A stretch of 64,000 nucleotides of DNA from Jeotgalibacillus sp. S-D1 (GCF_004358665.1 NZ_SMZR01000001.1:248001-312000), one strand, 5' to 3'; counted from the first letter of the stretch, positions 47,668 through 57,962 are shown. The notes: generated by a model not told the origin, from the letters alone. Numbers and translations are program-made.

Positions 47668-48228
47668 ATGACAGAAATTATTTTAGCTTCTGCTTCTCCG
47701 AGAAGAAAAGAATTACTCTCCTACTTAAATCTCCCTTTTAAAGTCCAGCCCAGTTCGTTTGAAGAATTATTTTCCCCAGCTGATGTCCCTGAGGAAGTTG
47801 TACTCAGACTTGCGAAAGGCAAAGCAGCTGATGTGGCTCAGCAGTACCCGGATGCAGCTGTTATTGGCTGCGATACGATTGTTGTTTGTGAGCAAATCCT
47901 AGGTAAGCCGAGGAATGAGAAAGAAGCTGAACTGATGCTGAACCAGCTTTCTGACAGAACTCATACTGTCTGGACAGGTGTCTCCATCTTGTACGGTAAA
48001 AAAAGAGTTGAATTTGTTGAAAGAACGGAAGTGACTTTTTGGCCGCTCACACAGAAAGATATTCAGGCTTATATAAAATCCGGTGATTGCTTTGATAAAG
48101 CAGGCGCTTATGGCATCCAGAGCGGAGGGGCGCTATTTGTACGCAAAATACACGGAGATTATTACTCTGTTGTCGGTCTGCCTGTTGCTAGGCTGAAAAG
48201 AGAAATCGCACCGCTGCTGAGCATCTAG
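47668..48228 (+). CDS. maf: Maf-family nucleotide pyrophosphatase
   Basis: A 186-residue Maf protein (dTTP/UTP pyrophosphatase class in recent work). The signature LASASPRRKELL is at residues 5-16, GCDTIV in the middle and FDKAGAYGIQ near the C-terminus. It is linked to septum inhibition when overexpressed in B. subtilis. GAAGAGGTG precedes ATG 47668. Confidence 0.95.
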   Translation: MTEIILASASPRRKELLSYLNLPFKVQPSSFEELFSPADVPEEVVLRLAKGKAADVAQQYPDAAVIGCDTIVVCEQILGKPRNEKEAELMLNQLSDRTHTVWTGVSILYGKKRVEFVERTEVTFWPLTQKDIQAYIKSGDCFDKAGAYGIQSGGALFVRKIHGDYYSVVGLPVARLKREIAPLLSI

Positions 48229-48273
48229 TTTCTGATCCATTCCTCTTTTATAAAAATAAAGGAGGGATGCCCC

Positions 48274-48972
48274 ATGGTAACTACACCCCGCACCACACTC
48301 ATGATACGGGACTACAAGGAAGAAGACCGGCCTCGTGAACGTCTTATTCTTCAAGGTCCTCACAGTTTATCCAATCAGGAGCTTATCGCCATTTTATTGA
48401 GAACCGGATCAAAAAAAGAATCAGTTTTAAATCTTTCAAATCGGCTGTTACATCAGTTTGAAGGTTTACGTCTATTAAAAGAGGCTTCTCTTGAGGAAAT
48501 TATGTCGATTAATGGAATCGGAGAGGCGAAAGCAGTGCAGATAATGGCCGCAATTGAAATGGGCAGAAGAATTGCAAATTTAACCTTTAATGACCGCTAT
48601 GTTATACGATCCCCTGAGGATGGAGCCAACTTTTTGATGAATGAAATGAGATTTCTTCAGCAGGAGCATTTTGTGTGTCTCTATCTCAATACGAAAAATC
48701 AGGTTATCCACCAGCAGACGGTTTTTATCGGCAGTTTAAATGCTTCCATCGTACACCCGAGAGAGGTTTTTAAAGAGGCTTTCAGGCGTTCAGCAGCATC
48801 GATTGTGTGTGCACATAATCACCCGAGCGGGGACCCTTCTCCCTCCAAAGAAGACATTGATGTGACAAGAAGATTAGTAGAATGTGGTAAAATGATTGGG
48901 ATTGACATTTTGGATCATCTTATCATCGGAGAGAAAAAGTATGTCAGTTTAAAGGAAAAAGGGTATATGTAA
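48274..48972 (+). CDS. radC: RadC (JAB/MPN-domain) family protein
   Basis: 232 residues. The N-terminal helix-hairpin-helix part (EIMSINGIGEAKAVQIMAAIEMGRRI) is followed by the JAMM metal motif HNHPSGDPSPSKEDIDV in the C-terminal half. Despite the name, a DNA repair role is unproven. AAAGGAGGGATG precedes ATG 48274. It is in the conserved maf-radC-mreB order. Confidence 0.95.
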   Translation: MVTTPRTTLMIRDYKEEDRPRERLILQGPHSLSNQELIAILLRTGSKKESVLNLSNRLLHQFEGLRLLKEASLEEIMSINGIGEAKAVQIMAAIEMGRRIANLTFNDRYVIRSPEDGANFLMNEMRFLQQEHFVCLYLNTKNQVIHQQTVFIGSLNASIVHPREVFKEAFRRSAASIVCAHNHPSGDPSPSKEDIDVTRRLVECGKMIGIDILDHLIIGEKKYVSLKEKGYM

Positions 48973-49084
48973 CTCTGTTATTTTAATGTTCTGTGAGCTA
49001 TAATAAAAGCTATGGTTTTTAATTGATTACAAGAATCGTCATAAAATTTAACTTAGTAGTGTAATTTAGAAAGGGAGATACTCC

Positions 49085-50089
49085 ATGTTTGGATCAAAAG
49101 ATATCGGCATTGATTTAGGAACTGCAAATACACTCGTTTACATAAAAGGCAAGGGGATTGTAGTGAGAGAACCTTCTGTCGTTGCATTGAGGCAGGATAC
49201 AAAAGATATTGTGGCAGTTGGGAACGAGGCTCGTAATATGATTGGGCGTACTCCTGGAAATATCGTTGCATTGCGACCGATGAAAGATGGCGTAATTGCC
49301 GATTTTGAAACTACTTCTACCATGATAAAGTACTATTTAAATCAAGCCTTAAAAAACACAGGCTCATTCGCTAAAAAGCCTTATGTTATGGTATGCGTGC
49401 CATCCGGGATTACATCTGTAGAACGAAGAGCGGTGATCGATGCCGCCCGTCAGGCCGGAGCCCGTGACGCTTTTCCTATAGAAGAGCCGTTCGCAGCAGC
49501 CATTGGAGCAGGACTTCCCGTTTGGGAGCCTACTGGAAGCATGGTCGTGGATATTGGCGGAGGAACAACAGAAGTGGCTGTCATATCACTTGGCGGAATC
49601 GTTACAAGCGAGTCAATAAGAGTCGCCGGAGATGAAATGGATAATGCCATTATTTCATACATTCGCAAACAGTATAATTTGATGATTGGCGAAAGAACGG
49701 CTGAAACAATTAAGATTGAAATTGGGTCTGCTATTGTTTCAGAAGAGCCTTTAACCCTTGATATTCGAGGGCGTGATCTATTAACCGGGCTGCCAAAAAC
49801 CATTCAAATTTCCGAAACAGAAATTACACAAGCTTTGTCTGATACAATTACATCGATTATTGATTCAGTTAAAAGCACACTTGAGATGACCCCTCCGGAA
49901 CTTTCGGCTGATATCATTGACCGCGGCATTGTTTTAACCGGTGGCGGAGCCCTTCTTCGAAAGCTGGATCAAATTATTACCAGAGAAACAGCGATGCCGG
50001 TTCATATTGCAGAAGAGCCGCTTGATTGTGTGGCAATTGGAACAGGAAAAGCGTTAGATAATATTGATTACTTTAAAAAGCAAAAATAA
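49085..50089 (+). CDS. mreB: Rod-shape actin homolog MreB
   Basis: A 334-residue actin-fold ATPase forming membrane filaments that guide sidewall synthesis. Nucleotide-binding segments are [35 protein letters not shown] and [21 protein letters not shown] precedes ATG 49085. It is the first gene of mreBCD-minCD. Confidence 0.98.
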   Translation: MFGSKDIGIDLGTANTLVYIKGKGIVVREPSVVALRQDTKDIVAVGNEARNMIGRTPGNIVALRPMKDGVIADFETTSTMIKYYLNQALKNTGSFAKKPYVMVCVPSGITSVERRAVIDAARQAGARDAFPIEEPFAAAIGAGLPVWEPTGSMVVDIGGGTTEVAVISLGGIVTSESIRVAGDEMDNAIISYIRKQYNLMIGERTAETIKIEIGSAIVSEEPLTLDIRGRDLLTGLPKTIQISETEITQALSDTITSIIDSVKSTLEMTPPELSADIIDRGIVLTGGGALLRKLDQIITRETAMPVHIAEEPLDCVAIGTGKALDNIDYFKKQK

Positions 50090-50120
50090 TTGCGTTAAAT
50101 ATGATTGAGGTGTTTGTAAC

Positions 50121-51008
50121 ATGCCCCCTTTTTTTATGAATAAACGGCTCATTGTACTCCTGGTCAGCATCATCCTGCTGGTGGCGCTGATTGGATTTTC
50201 ACTGCGTGAGCGAGAAAATATTTCCTGGCCTGAACAATTTGTCAAAGACATCGTTGGTTTTGGACAAAACATTGCATCTAAGCCTGCAGGATATGCACAA
50301 GGATTAATCGATAACGTCCAGGACCTGACGAATACGTATACTGAAAATCAAAAATTAAAAGCACGCCTGGAAGAAATGGCTCTATTGGAAACGCAAGTAA
50401 CAGATCTCAGCCGTGATAATGAGGAGCTGCGAAGCCTGAATGGCATAGAGGAGAATCTGCGTGATTTTAATGTAGTAAACGCAACAGTCATAGCCCGGAA
50501 CCCGGATCAGTGGCAGGAATCCATTATTATAGATAAGGGTCAGGTTAATGGCATAAAAACCGATATGGCTGTGCAAACCGCAAGCGGTATGATTGGCAGA
50601 GTTAAAGATACCAGCCAATTTACGTCAACTGTAGAATTGCTGAGTGCAAGAAATGCAAACAACCGGGTATCGGCGTTAATTCAGTCCGAAGAATCAAACG
50701 TCTTCGGCTTAGTTGAAGGCTATGATCTTGAGCGTGAGGAACTAATGGTCAAAAAGATCCCGTTTGATCAGGAAGTTCAGGAAGGATCTAAAGTTATTAC
50801 ATCCGGTCTCGGCGGTGTTTTCCCTAGAGACCTGGTCATTGGCGAAGTGACAGAAGTAACTTCCGATGAATACGGGCTGACCCAAACTGCTTACGTGAAG
50901 CCGGCTTCAAGCTTGTATGACCTGGAACATGTAATGGTAATCGAGCGTGTGGCAGCCGGACAGGATGAAATTGAAGAGGATGCACAAGGAGAGGAGGAGG
51001 AGGAATGA
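50121..51008 (+). CDS. mreC: Rod-shape-determining protein MreC
   Basis: 295 residues: one N-terminal membrane segment (about 9-25), a coiled coil (about 75-110, NQKLKARLEEMALLETQVTDL) and the extracytoplasmic beta-domain (VIARNPDQWQESIIIDKG, VITSGLGGVFPRDLVIGEV). An acidic tail of repeated GAG codons ends the protein and overlaps mreD. It bridges MreB to the penicillin-binding machinery. Confidence 0.96.
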   Translation: MPPFFMNKRLIVLLVSIILLVALIGFSLRERENISWPEQFVKDIVGFGQNIASKPAGYAQGLIDNVQDLTNTYTENQKLKARLEEMALLETQVTDLSRDNEELRSLNGIEENLRDFNVVNATVIARNPDQWQESIIIDKGQVNGIKTDMAVQTASGMIGRVKDTSQFTSTVELLSARNANNRVSALIQSEESNVFGLVEGYDLEREELMVKKIPFDQEVQEGSKVITSGLGGVFPRDLVIGEVTEVTSDEYGLTQTAYVKPASSLYDLEHVMVIERVAAGQDEIEEDAQGEEEEE

Positions 51009-51517
51009 CACGTCTGATACTTCCCCTTCTCGGTGTAATAATTTTTTATAGCGAAAGTATCTTTGCTACCTTCTCCCCAATCGAAGCGTTTGGGGACACG
51101 CGTTTTTTGGTGCCGCGTTTTTTATTTGTGTTTATATTATTTATCAGTGTGTATTATAAACAACGTACCGCCTATATCTACGGATTTACATTCGGTTTTA
51201 TGTATGATTTATTTTTCACAGGAATCATTGGAATTTATATGTTTTTATTTCCGCTGCTGGTATATATCGCACTGGCTATTTTGAAATTGATTAATCAGAA
51301 CATTGTTGTGGTCGGGGTATTGGGCCTGTTTCTGATTGCTGTTTTGGAATGGATCGTCTATCAGTTTAATTTATTAATTGGTGTTGCAGGCGTTGATTTT
51401 ACAACATTCGCCACACAACGTTTGTACTCAACACTTCTCTTTAATTCTCTTTTTATACTGCTGCTCGCTTATCCGTTTAAATCATGGATGATTAATGTAC
51501 GACAAGGTGAAAATTAA
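51005..51517 (+). CDS. mreD: Rod-shape-determining protein MreD
   Basis: A 170-residue integral membrane protein with five to six hydrophobic segments and the family pattern TFGFMYDLFFTGIIGIYMFLFPLLVY. It overlaps mreC by four bases (ATGA), with GGAGGAGGAGG inside mreC as its ribosome site. Confidence 0.93.
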   Translation: MTRLILPLLGVIIFYSESIFATFSPIEAFGDTRFLVPRFLFVFILFISVYYKQRTAYIYGFTFGFMYDLFFTGIIGIYMFLFPLLVYIALAILKLINQNIVVVGVLGLFLIAVLEWIVYQFNLLIGVAGVDFTTFATQRLYSTLLFNSLFILLLAYPFKSWMINVRQGEN

Positions 51518-51551
51518 AGAAATGTGAATGCAAGAGTATTGAGGTGAAATA

Positions 51552-52238
51552 ATGGGTAATCGACAAAACGTTATGATCAAAGGAACGAAGGATGGATTTA
51601 TATTAAAATTAAATGATCAGTGCGGCTATGATGTGTTAAAAGAAGAACTGATCGAAAAACTTTCAGTTCAATATAAAGCACTGGATGATGATCATGTGAT
51701 CTCAGCTAAAATAGAAGCGGGAAACCGCTTTTTAACTGAAGAACAAAGTGAAGAGTTAAAAGAAATCGTCAGAAGTCAAAAGAGTTTAATAGTGGAAGAA
51801 ATTCATAGCAATGTGATTACCATTGATGAAGCTGACCAGCTAATTCGGGAACGGGAGATGTCTTCAATTGCCGGTATTGTAAGGTCTGGCCAGGTGATTG
51901 AGGTAGAAGGGGATTTTCTATTGGTCGGCGATGTGAACCCGGGGGGAATGATTATGGCCGGCGGGAACATTTACATCCTTGGAACACTTAAGGGGATTGC
52001 GCATGCAGGATGTTATGGAAATGATGAAGCAGTCATTGTTGCTTCTCAAATGCTGCCTTCCCAGCTTCGTATTTCAAAACATTTAAACCGCGCACCTGAT
52101 CTGGAAAACAACAATGAACAGGAAACACATGAAATGGAATGTGCCTACATAGATGAATCTGAACAAATTGTGGTTGATCGCCTCCAGGTGTTAAGACATG
52201 TTCGACCATCTATTACAAAGTACAAGGGAGGAATGTAA
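51552..52238 (+). CDS. minC: Septum site-determining protein MinC
   Basis: A 228-residue FtsZ inhibitor. The N-terminal domain (VMIKGTKDGFILKLND) is followed by the beta-helical C-terminal domain (VRSGQVIEVEGDFLLVGDVNPGGMIMAGGNIYILGTLKGIAHAG, about residues 110-155) that binds MinD. GAGGTGA precedes ATG 51552. It is one base from minD. Confidence 0.96.
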   Translation: MGNRQNVMIKGTKDGFILKLNDQCGYDVLKEELIEKLSVQYKALDDDHVISAKIEAGNRFLTEEQSEELKEIVRSQKSLIVEEIHSNVITIDEADQLIREREMSSIAGIVRSGQVIEVEGDFLLVGDVNPGGMIMAGGNIYILGTLKGIAHAGCYGNDEAVIVASQMLPSQLRISKHLNRAPDLENNNEQETHEMECAYIDESEQIVVDRLQVLRHVRPSITKYKGGM

Positions 52239-52239
52239 A

Positions 52240-53040
52240 ATGGGCGATGCCATCGTTATTACCTCCGGAAAAGGCGGGGTAGGTAAAACCACTACAACTG
52301 CAAACCTGGGAACTGCGATTGCCATGCAGGGGAAAAGGGTTTGTTTGATTGATACTGATATAGGTCTGCGTAATCTTGACGTTGTGTTAGGGTTGGAAAA
52401 TCGAATTATATACGATTTAGTAGACGTCGTTGAAGGAAGATGTAAAGTTCACCAGGCGCTAGTGAAAGATAAGAGGTTTGACGATCTTTTATATTTGCTT
52501 CCTGCGGCACAAACGAGTGACAAATCAGCAGTGGATCCTGTGCAGATGAAAGAACTCGTCGAACATTTGAAGCAGGATTATGATTATATCTTAATTGATT
52601 GTCCGGCCGGAATAGAGCAAGGCTACAAGAATGCCATTGCAGGAGCTAATAAAGCGATTGTCGTGACTACCCCGGAACGATCTGCTGTTCGTGATGCTGA
52701 TCGGATTGTTGGATTGCTGGAGCAGGAAGAAATTGATCCCCCTATGCTGATTATCAACCGGATAAGAAATCACCTTATGGAATCTGGCGATATGCTTGAT
52801 ATTGATGAAATTACTACTCATCTTTCCATCGATCTTCTTGGAATTGTGATCGATGACGATAAGGTGATTACAGCATCAAATAAAGGCGAACCAATTGCCA
52901 TGAATCCTGATAACAAGGCTTCTCTTGCCTACCGTAATATAGCCAGGAGAATTTTGGGTGAGTCCATTCCATTAATGTCTCTGACAGAACAAAAGAAAAC
53001 TATTTTTCAAAAGTTATTTAATTTCATGGGAAAAAAATAG
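52240..53040 (+). CDS. minD: Septum site-determining ATPase MinD
   Basis: A 266-residue ParA-type ATPase. The deviant Walker A SGKGGVGKTTT is residues 9-19, followed by DTDIGLRNLDVVLGLENR and LIDCPAGIE. The C-terminal amphipathic membrane helix is TEQKKTIFQKLFNFMG. The start is ATG 52240 with AAGGGAGGA upstream inside the minC end. The partner MinC is directly upstream. Confidence 0.97.
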   Translation: MGDAIVITSGKGGVGKTTTTANLGTAIAMQGKRVCLIDTDIGLRNLDVVLGLENRIIYDLVDVVEGRCKVHQALVKDKRFDDLLYLLPAAQTSDKSAVDPVQMKELVEHLKQDYDYILIDCPAGIEQGYKNAIAGANKAIVVTTPERSAVRDADRIVGLLEQEEIDPPMLIINRIRNHLMESGDMLDIDEITTHLSIDLLGIVIDDDKVITASNKGEPIAMNPDNKASLAYRNIARRILGESIPLMSLTEQKKTIFQKLFNFMGKK

Positions 53041-53050
53041 CTTTTAACAG

Positions 53051-53082
53051 ACTGACCGCATAATGATGCGGTCAGTTTTTTC
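53051..53082 (+). terminator. mreBCD-minCD terminator
   Basis: CTGACCGCAT (53052-53061) pairs with ATGCGGTCAG (53066-53075), loop AATG, then TTTTTT. Confidence 0.95.
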
Positions 53083-53109
53083 ATATTTATCACTCTGCCG
53101 CCATAGTGT
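53081..53109 (+). promoter_or_regulatory. sigma-E promoter for spoIVFAB
   Basis: TCATATT (53081-53087), 14 bases, CATAGTGT (53102-53109). The same -35 and spacing occur before spoVID. The spoIVF operon is sigma-E dependent in B. subtilis. The -35 overlaps the upstream terminator tail. Confidence 0.65.
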
Positions 53110-53145
53110 AAGGGTAAAGGACCTTTGCAAAAGGGAGTGAATGAT

Positions 53146-53850
53146 ATGAGGCATCCATCTTTATTAAAACAACAAGCTGCAGCACAAAGAAAAGTGAGAG
53201 AACGTCCCCGCAAATCAACAACGATTGTTAAATCCAACACCCCACCGGCTGATTCAGGCTTGCCAACCGGCCATTCCTACTGGGTTCTCAACAGGCTGCT
53301 GGTTAAATCAATTGTTTCAATTGTCATAGTGGCGCTTACTTTATGGGTGCGTGATCATCCGCTGTCAGTTCCAAGTGAAATCAAAGACCCGATTGCCGAT
53401 TTAGCTGTATCTTCCTTTTCATTTGCGTCTATGCAGGAAAAATGGGGACATTATATCGGGTATGGTGAGACAAGCTCTAAATCTGTGGTCTACACCTCTG
53501 ATCTATTATATGCGGCTCCTGTTTTATCGATGGGTGATTCAACGATGGAAAAACAGGGAGATCAATTATTAATAACAGCGGTCAAAGGCGAAAATGTTTA
53601 TGCTACAGAAGCTGGAATTGTTCTATTTGTGGGAGACCAGGTTGGGGAACAGGTGCTTGTTTTACAGCATGGGGATAAAAGGCAGACTATTTATAAATCA
53701 ATTGTACCGACTGCCCTTCGACCGTTTGACCATGTAGATCGGGGTGAACCAATTGGACAAGTCCTTGGGGACAGCGGGTTCACATTATCTATACGGGATG
53801 ACCAAGGGTATTTAGATCCTTCTACTCTATTTATGGAAAATGAAGAATAG
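53146..53850 (+). CDS. spoIVFA: Stage IV sporulation protein FA (SpoIVFA)
   Basis: 234 residues: a basic cytoplasmic N-terminus, one membrane segment (about 65-82, LVKSIVSIVIVALTLWV) and a C-terminal degenerate M23/LytM-like domain (NVYATEAGIVLFVGDQVGEQVLVLQHGD). It holds the protease SpoIVFB inactive in the outer forespore membrane with BofA until SpoIVB signals. GGGAGTGA precedes ATG 53146. It overlaps spoIVFB by 11 bases. Confidence 0.92.
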   Translation: MRHPSLLKQQAAAQRKVRERPRKSTTIVKSNTPPADSGLPTGHSYWVLNRLLVKSIVSIVIVALTLWVRDHPLSVPSEIKDPIADLAVSSFSFASMQEKWGHYIGYGETSSKSVVYTSDLLYAAPVLSMGDSTMEKQGDQLLITAVKGENVYATEAGIVLFVGDQVGEQVLVLQHGDKRQTIYKSIVPTALRPFDHVDRGEPIGQVLGDSGFTLSIRDDQGYLDPSTLFMENEE

Positions 53851-54685
53851 GACTGAGCGGGTAATTCTCATTCATCCATTAACCTGGACCCTGGCAGGAG
53901 TTTCTTTTTTAACCGGACAATTTATGTCTTTCTTTCTTTTGATGCTTCTGATAATTATCCATGAATGCGGACATATTGCTGCAGCACTGCTGTTTAAATG
54001 GGAAATCCAATCAGTCACGCTGCTGCCTTTTGGAGGAAAGCTGGTCATTAAAGGAATACTTGACAGGCCGTTGAAAGAAGAGCTCTTAGTCGTCTTTTGC
54101 GGTCCATTGCAGCATGTATTAATCGGAGCAGCTGCTTTTTTTTTCTTAAAGGAATGGTCCTACTACTCACTGTTGATGCAATTAAATCTACAGCTGCTGT
54201 GTTTTAATTTGCTGCCGCTGTGGCCGCTTGACGGCGGCAGGATTCTATTTCTTGTTTTGGCTCATATAAACTCTTTCAGCCAGGCGATGAAACAGACCCT
54301 GCAAATCAGTATGGCAGGGCTTGGCGTAACGATAGTAATCACTTCTTTTTTATTTCCATTTAATCTGCAGTTGATACTCGTCCTCGCCTATACAGCGATC
54401 GCTTGCATAATACAGTGGAAGCATCGCAGCATTCTGGAGCGGCAATTCTGGCTGGAACGGTGTAAAAACAGGGGTGCTTCATCACAGCCTCCGCGCATTA
54501 ATTATGTTCCGGTCAATATCCCAATAAACCAGCTGCTTCACGACTTGAAGAAAGGGAAAAGGGAAGTATTTATCGTAAAAAACAGCACAGCGACAATGGG
54601 CATGATTACTGATGTCTCCATAATTAACCAATATTTTAAAAAGGGCACGGGCACCGAGCCGGTTTCTTTTCTGCTTGAAAAATAA
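53840..54685 (+). CDS. spoIVFB: Site-2-type metalloprotease SpoIVFB (pro-sigma-K processing)
   Basis: A 281-residue intramembrane M50 protease that cleaves pro-sigma-K in the mother cell. The zinc motif HECGH is at residues 41-45, and the second motif LPLWPLDGGRILF supplies the aspartate. The C-terminal soluble domain resembles a CBS domain. The start lies inside the end of spoIVFA with only a weak ribosome site, so translation is probably coupled. Confidence 0.96.
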   Translation: MKNRTERVILIHPLTWTLAGVSFLTGQFMSFFLLMLLIIIHECGHIAAALLFKWEIQSVTLLPFGGKLVIKGILDRPLKEELLVVFCGPLQHVLIGAAAFFFLKEWSYYSLLMQLNLQLLCFNLLPLWPLDGGRILFLVLAHINSFSQAMKQTLQISMAGLGVTIVITSFLFPFNLQLILVLAYTAIACIIQWKHRSILERQFWLERCKNRGASSQPPRINYVPVNIPINQLLHDLKKGKREVFIVKNSTATMGMITDVSIINQYFKKGTGTEPVSFLLEK

Positions 54686-54735
54686 TCATGTTATACTACA
54701 TGTAACAGATAGGGCAGAGAAGGAGAACATTTTAA

Positions 54736-56169
54736 ATGAAGAAACATGTACTCGTAAATGCAAGAGAACGTGAAAAAAGATGGATCTTCACTGAAGGCAA
54801 TAAAATCATTCGTTTTGAAGCCCATCAGCCTGATCATCACTCTAAGGTAGGGAATATATACAGTGGAGTGGTTGAGAGCATCAAACCGTCTTTAAATGCT
54901 GCATTTGTTTCTTTTGATAAAGGACGGAACGGATATCTTTCCTTAAAAGAAATCCCATGGGCAGAAAAAGGGAATTCAATCCAGTCTGTGCTCCATCAGG
55001 GACAACGTCTCATGGTACAGGTGAAAAAAGACGAGTCTGCGGCAAAAGGTGCTGTATTAACTGGCAATATCGAATATGCCGGTTCCTTTTTTGTGTATTT
55101 TCCTTTTGGCAGAATTGTTGCTGTTTCGAAAAAAATTAACAATCAGGGTGTGAGAAAACAGTTGGCTGACTGGGCAGAAAAAAACCTGCGCGGGGAAGAA
55201 GGCTTAATCATTCGTACGGAAGCAGAAGTCATGGAGCCTGATGTGCTGGAGACAAGCCTTGAAGAATTAAGAAAAAAAGCCACTGTACTAATGAAGGAAT
55301 TTGACAATCATTCTTCAGCTGTCTTTCCGCTTCTGGAGCAATCCGCTTTCTCGAGCAGCATAGAAAAGCTGTTGGTCAGCGAACAGAAGGGCACAATTAC
55401 CATTGATCAGAAAGTAATGTTTGACGCTATAGAGCAATTCCTCAAAATGAACCCATCACTGCAGTGGAATTGTGAACTGTACCAGGATGATCAGAATTTA
55501 TTTAATGCAATGGGAATGTCATCAGCAGAAGAAAAGGTTATGAAGAAAGTGGTATGGCTGGACGGTGGAATATCCATAGTAATTGAAAAAACAGAAGCGC
55601 TGACTGTCATCGATGTAAACTCGGGCAAGCTGACAAAGTCAGGTGATGAACGCCAGATGATTCGAAAAATAAATGAACGGGCTGCTGCTGAGATTGTTTA
55701 TCAACTTCAGCTGAGGGATGTTAGTGGCATTATTATAATTGATTTTATCAATATGAATCATGAGGAAGACCGTGAGACTGTTACCAAAGCTATTCAAAAG
55801 CAAGTGCTGCAGGATTATAAACATATAGAAGTGATTGGATTTACCGAGTTAAGTCTTTTTCAGCTGACCCGAAAAAGGACAAGACCTTCATTTGAAGAAA
55901 CCAAATCAATTCGATGCCCGGTATGTCAAGGTAAAGGAACGATTCTGTCACCGGCATCACTGGCATTTCAGCTGGAACGGGAGCTTTACGAACAGCGCCG
56001 CTCAATTGATAAGTCAGTGGCAGTTAAAGCGACCAAAGATGTGATTGAGGCTTTTAAGGGTAAAGACGGTTCTTTTGCAAAGGAACTTCAGGGAATTTTT
56101 GGATTTTCCATTGAATGGAATGAAATTCCTCATCAGCATCCAGCCTATGAGGTCATTCGGCTGAACTAA
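54736..56169 (+). CDS. rng: Ribonuclease E/G family endoribonuclease
   Basis: 477 residues. The N-terminal S1 domain region (VGNIYSGVVESIKPSLNAAFVSF) is followed by the RNase E/G catalytic core with metal-binding aspartates in LTVIDVNSGK and GIIIIDFINM and the zinc-link type motif CPVCQGKGTI. The length fits RNase G. B. subtilis lacks this enzyme, but other Bacillaceae have it at this place. GAAGGAGA precedes ATG 54736. Confidence 0.94.
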   Translation: MKKHVLVNAREREKRWIFTEGNKIIRFEAHQPDHHSKVGNIYSGVVESIKPSLNAAFVSFDKGRNGYLSLKEIPWAEKGNSIQSVLHQGQRLMVQVKKDESAAKGAVLTGNIEYAGSFFVYFPFGRIVAVSKKINNQGVRKQLADWAEKNLRGEEGLIIRTEAEVMEPDVLETSLEELRKKATVLMKEFDNHSSAVFPLLEQSAFSSSIEKLLVSEQKGTITIDQKVMFDAIEQFLKMNPSLQWNCELYQDDQNLFNAMGMSSAEEKVMKKVVWLDGGISIVIEKTEALTVIDVNSGKLTKSGDERQMIRKINERAAAEIVYQLQLRDVSGIIIIDFINMNHEEDRETVTKAIQKQVLQDYKHIEVIGFTELSLFQLTRKRTRPSFEETKSIRCPVCQGKGTILSPASLAFQLERELYEQRRSIDKSVAVKATKDVIEAFKGKDGSFAKELQGIFGFSIEWNEIPHQHPAYEVIRLN

Positions 56170-56192
56170 TTTGAGAGAATGCTTAATTAGCA

Positions 56193-56222
56193 TTGACATT
56201 GCAATTTCATTTGTGATAACAT
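56193..56222 (+). promoter_or_regulatory. promoter of the rplU operon
   Basis: TTGACA (56193-56198), 18 bases, TAACAT (56217-56222). Confidence 0.65.
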
Positions 56223-56228
56223 TCATAT

Positions 56229-56335
56229 GTTACTGTTTGTAGCACCCGTGCTACAACCGCGCATTGCAGGTTTAAGAACCATTTTGGTCACCTGTTAGAT
56301 GGCGAGTCTGAGTGATTTGAGGAGGTGCAAGAGGA
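56229..56335 (+). promoter_or_regulatory. ribosomal protein L21 leader
   Basis: The roughly 107-base 5' leader of rplU contains a perfect hairpin TTGTAGCAC/GTGCTACAA (56237-56256) and further pairing regions (CACCTG and CAGGT segments). Firmicutes carry a structured L21 leader here, thought to mediate autoregulation. The match is by position and structure; no covariance model was run. Confidence 0.7.
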
Positions 56336-56644
56336 ATGTACGCAATTATTGAAACTGGCGGTAAGCAAATCAAAGTTGTTGAAGGACAAGAGGTTTACAT
56401 CGAAAAGCTTAACATCGATGCAGATCAGGAAGTAACTTTTGATAAGGTTTTATTCGTAGGCGGAAGTGACGTTAAAGTTGGAAGCCCATTAGTGGCTGGA
56501 GCTACTGTTACTGGTACAGTTGTAAAACAGGGTCGCGCTAAAAAGATCACTGTTTTCAAATACAAGCCAAAGAAAAACCAACATCGTAAGCTAGGTCATC
56601 GTCAACCATACACGAAAGTTGTGATTGGCAAAATCAACGCTTAA
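56336..56644 (+). CDS. rplU: 50S ribosomal protein L21
   Basis: A 102-residue ribosomal protein with the start [18 protein letters not shown] and the rRNA-binding end [32 protein letters not shown] precedes ATG 56336. It is the first gene of rplU-prp-rpmA. Confidence 0.98.
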   Translation: MYAIIETGGKQIKVVEGQEVYIEKLNIDADQEVTFDKVLFVGGSDVKVGSPLVAGATVTGTVVKQGRAKKITVFKYKPKKNQHRKLGHRQPYTKVVIGKINA

Positions 56645-56655
56645 GGTTGGATGAT

Positions 56656-57295
<640 letters not shown>

Positions 57296-57300
57296 GGTAT

Positions 57301-57342
57301 AAGAAACTCTGGCCGTTTTCGGTTAGGGTTTTCTTTTTTTTT
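57301..57342 (+). terminator. rplU-prp-rpmA terminator
   Basis: AGAAACTCTGGCCG pairs with CGGTTAGGGTTTTCT around TTTT, followed by TTTTTT. Confidence 0.85.
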
Positions 57343-57407
57343 AGATGTATAGTGAAGGTTTTGGTATACTTATGTACAAGATAACTGTTAATGATAGGTG
57401 GATGCCG

Positions 57408-57962
57408 ATGAAGGATGCAATTCGATCAATTGAATTACTTCAACACAGCCGACACGACTGGATGAATCGTCTGCAGGTGATCAAGGGAAACTTAGAATTG
57501 GCGAATATTGATCGCGCGAAAGAGGTCATCGAAGAAATCATAATTGAAGTGCGACAAGAAGCTCAGCTCTCCTCACTCGGTGTGCCGCGCCTTTCAGAAT
57601 GGCTGTTAACTTATAATTGGGGGCGTTCCGCTCCTCTCACGGTAAAATACGAATTACTCAGCGAAGGTAAAATTCCAGGCCAATTGGATGAACCGATTTT
57701 TGCATGGCTCAAAAGAATAGTGGACAAAATTGAGAAATCAGTACCGGTTGAGGTTAACAACGAATTATACTTGATCTTTCATGTAGATCAAGAACAATCT
57801 GTTTTGCAATTAACACTGGAATATGAAGGCGGGTCTTTAGCTTGTTCACCAAAGGAACTACTAGCTGATGCAGACGGCCCGGCAGTAAAATGGGCAGAAG
57901 CATCAAAAAATTCTTTTGCCGTCAAAACTTCATTTAAATGGTGTGCAGTTAAACAGGATTGA
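57408..57962 (+). CDS. spo0B: Sporulation phosphotransferase Spo0B
   Basis: A 184-residue phosphorelay protein passing phosphate from Spo0F to Spo0A. The phospho-acceptor histidine is H16 in HSRHDWMNRLQVIKGNL; the helical hairpin then leads into a degenerate kinase-like C-terminal domain. Start ATG 57408 (or 57402) is supported by AGGTGG at 57396-57401. The N-terminal lead is shorter than the B. subtilis one. TATACT at 57365-57370 may be its -10, which would exclude starts further upstream. Confidence 0.9.
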   Translation: MKDAIRSIELLQHSRHDWMNRLQVIKGNLELANIDRAKEVIEEIIIEVRQEAQLSSLGVPRLSEWLLTYNWGRSAPLTVKYELLSEGKIPGQLDEPIFAWLKRIVDKIEKSVPVEVNNELYLIFHVDQEQSVLQLTLEYEGGSLACSPKELLADADGPAVKWAEASKNSFAVKTSFKWCAVKQD

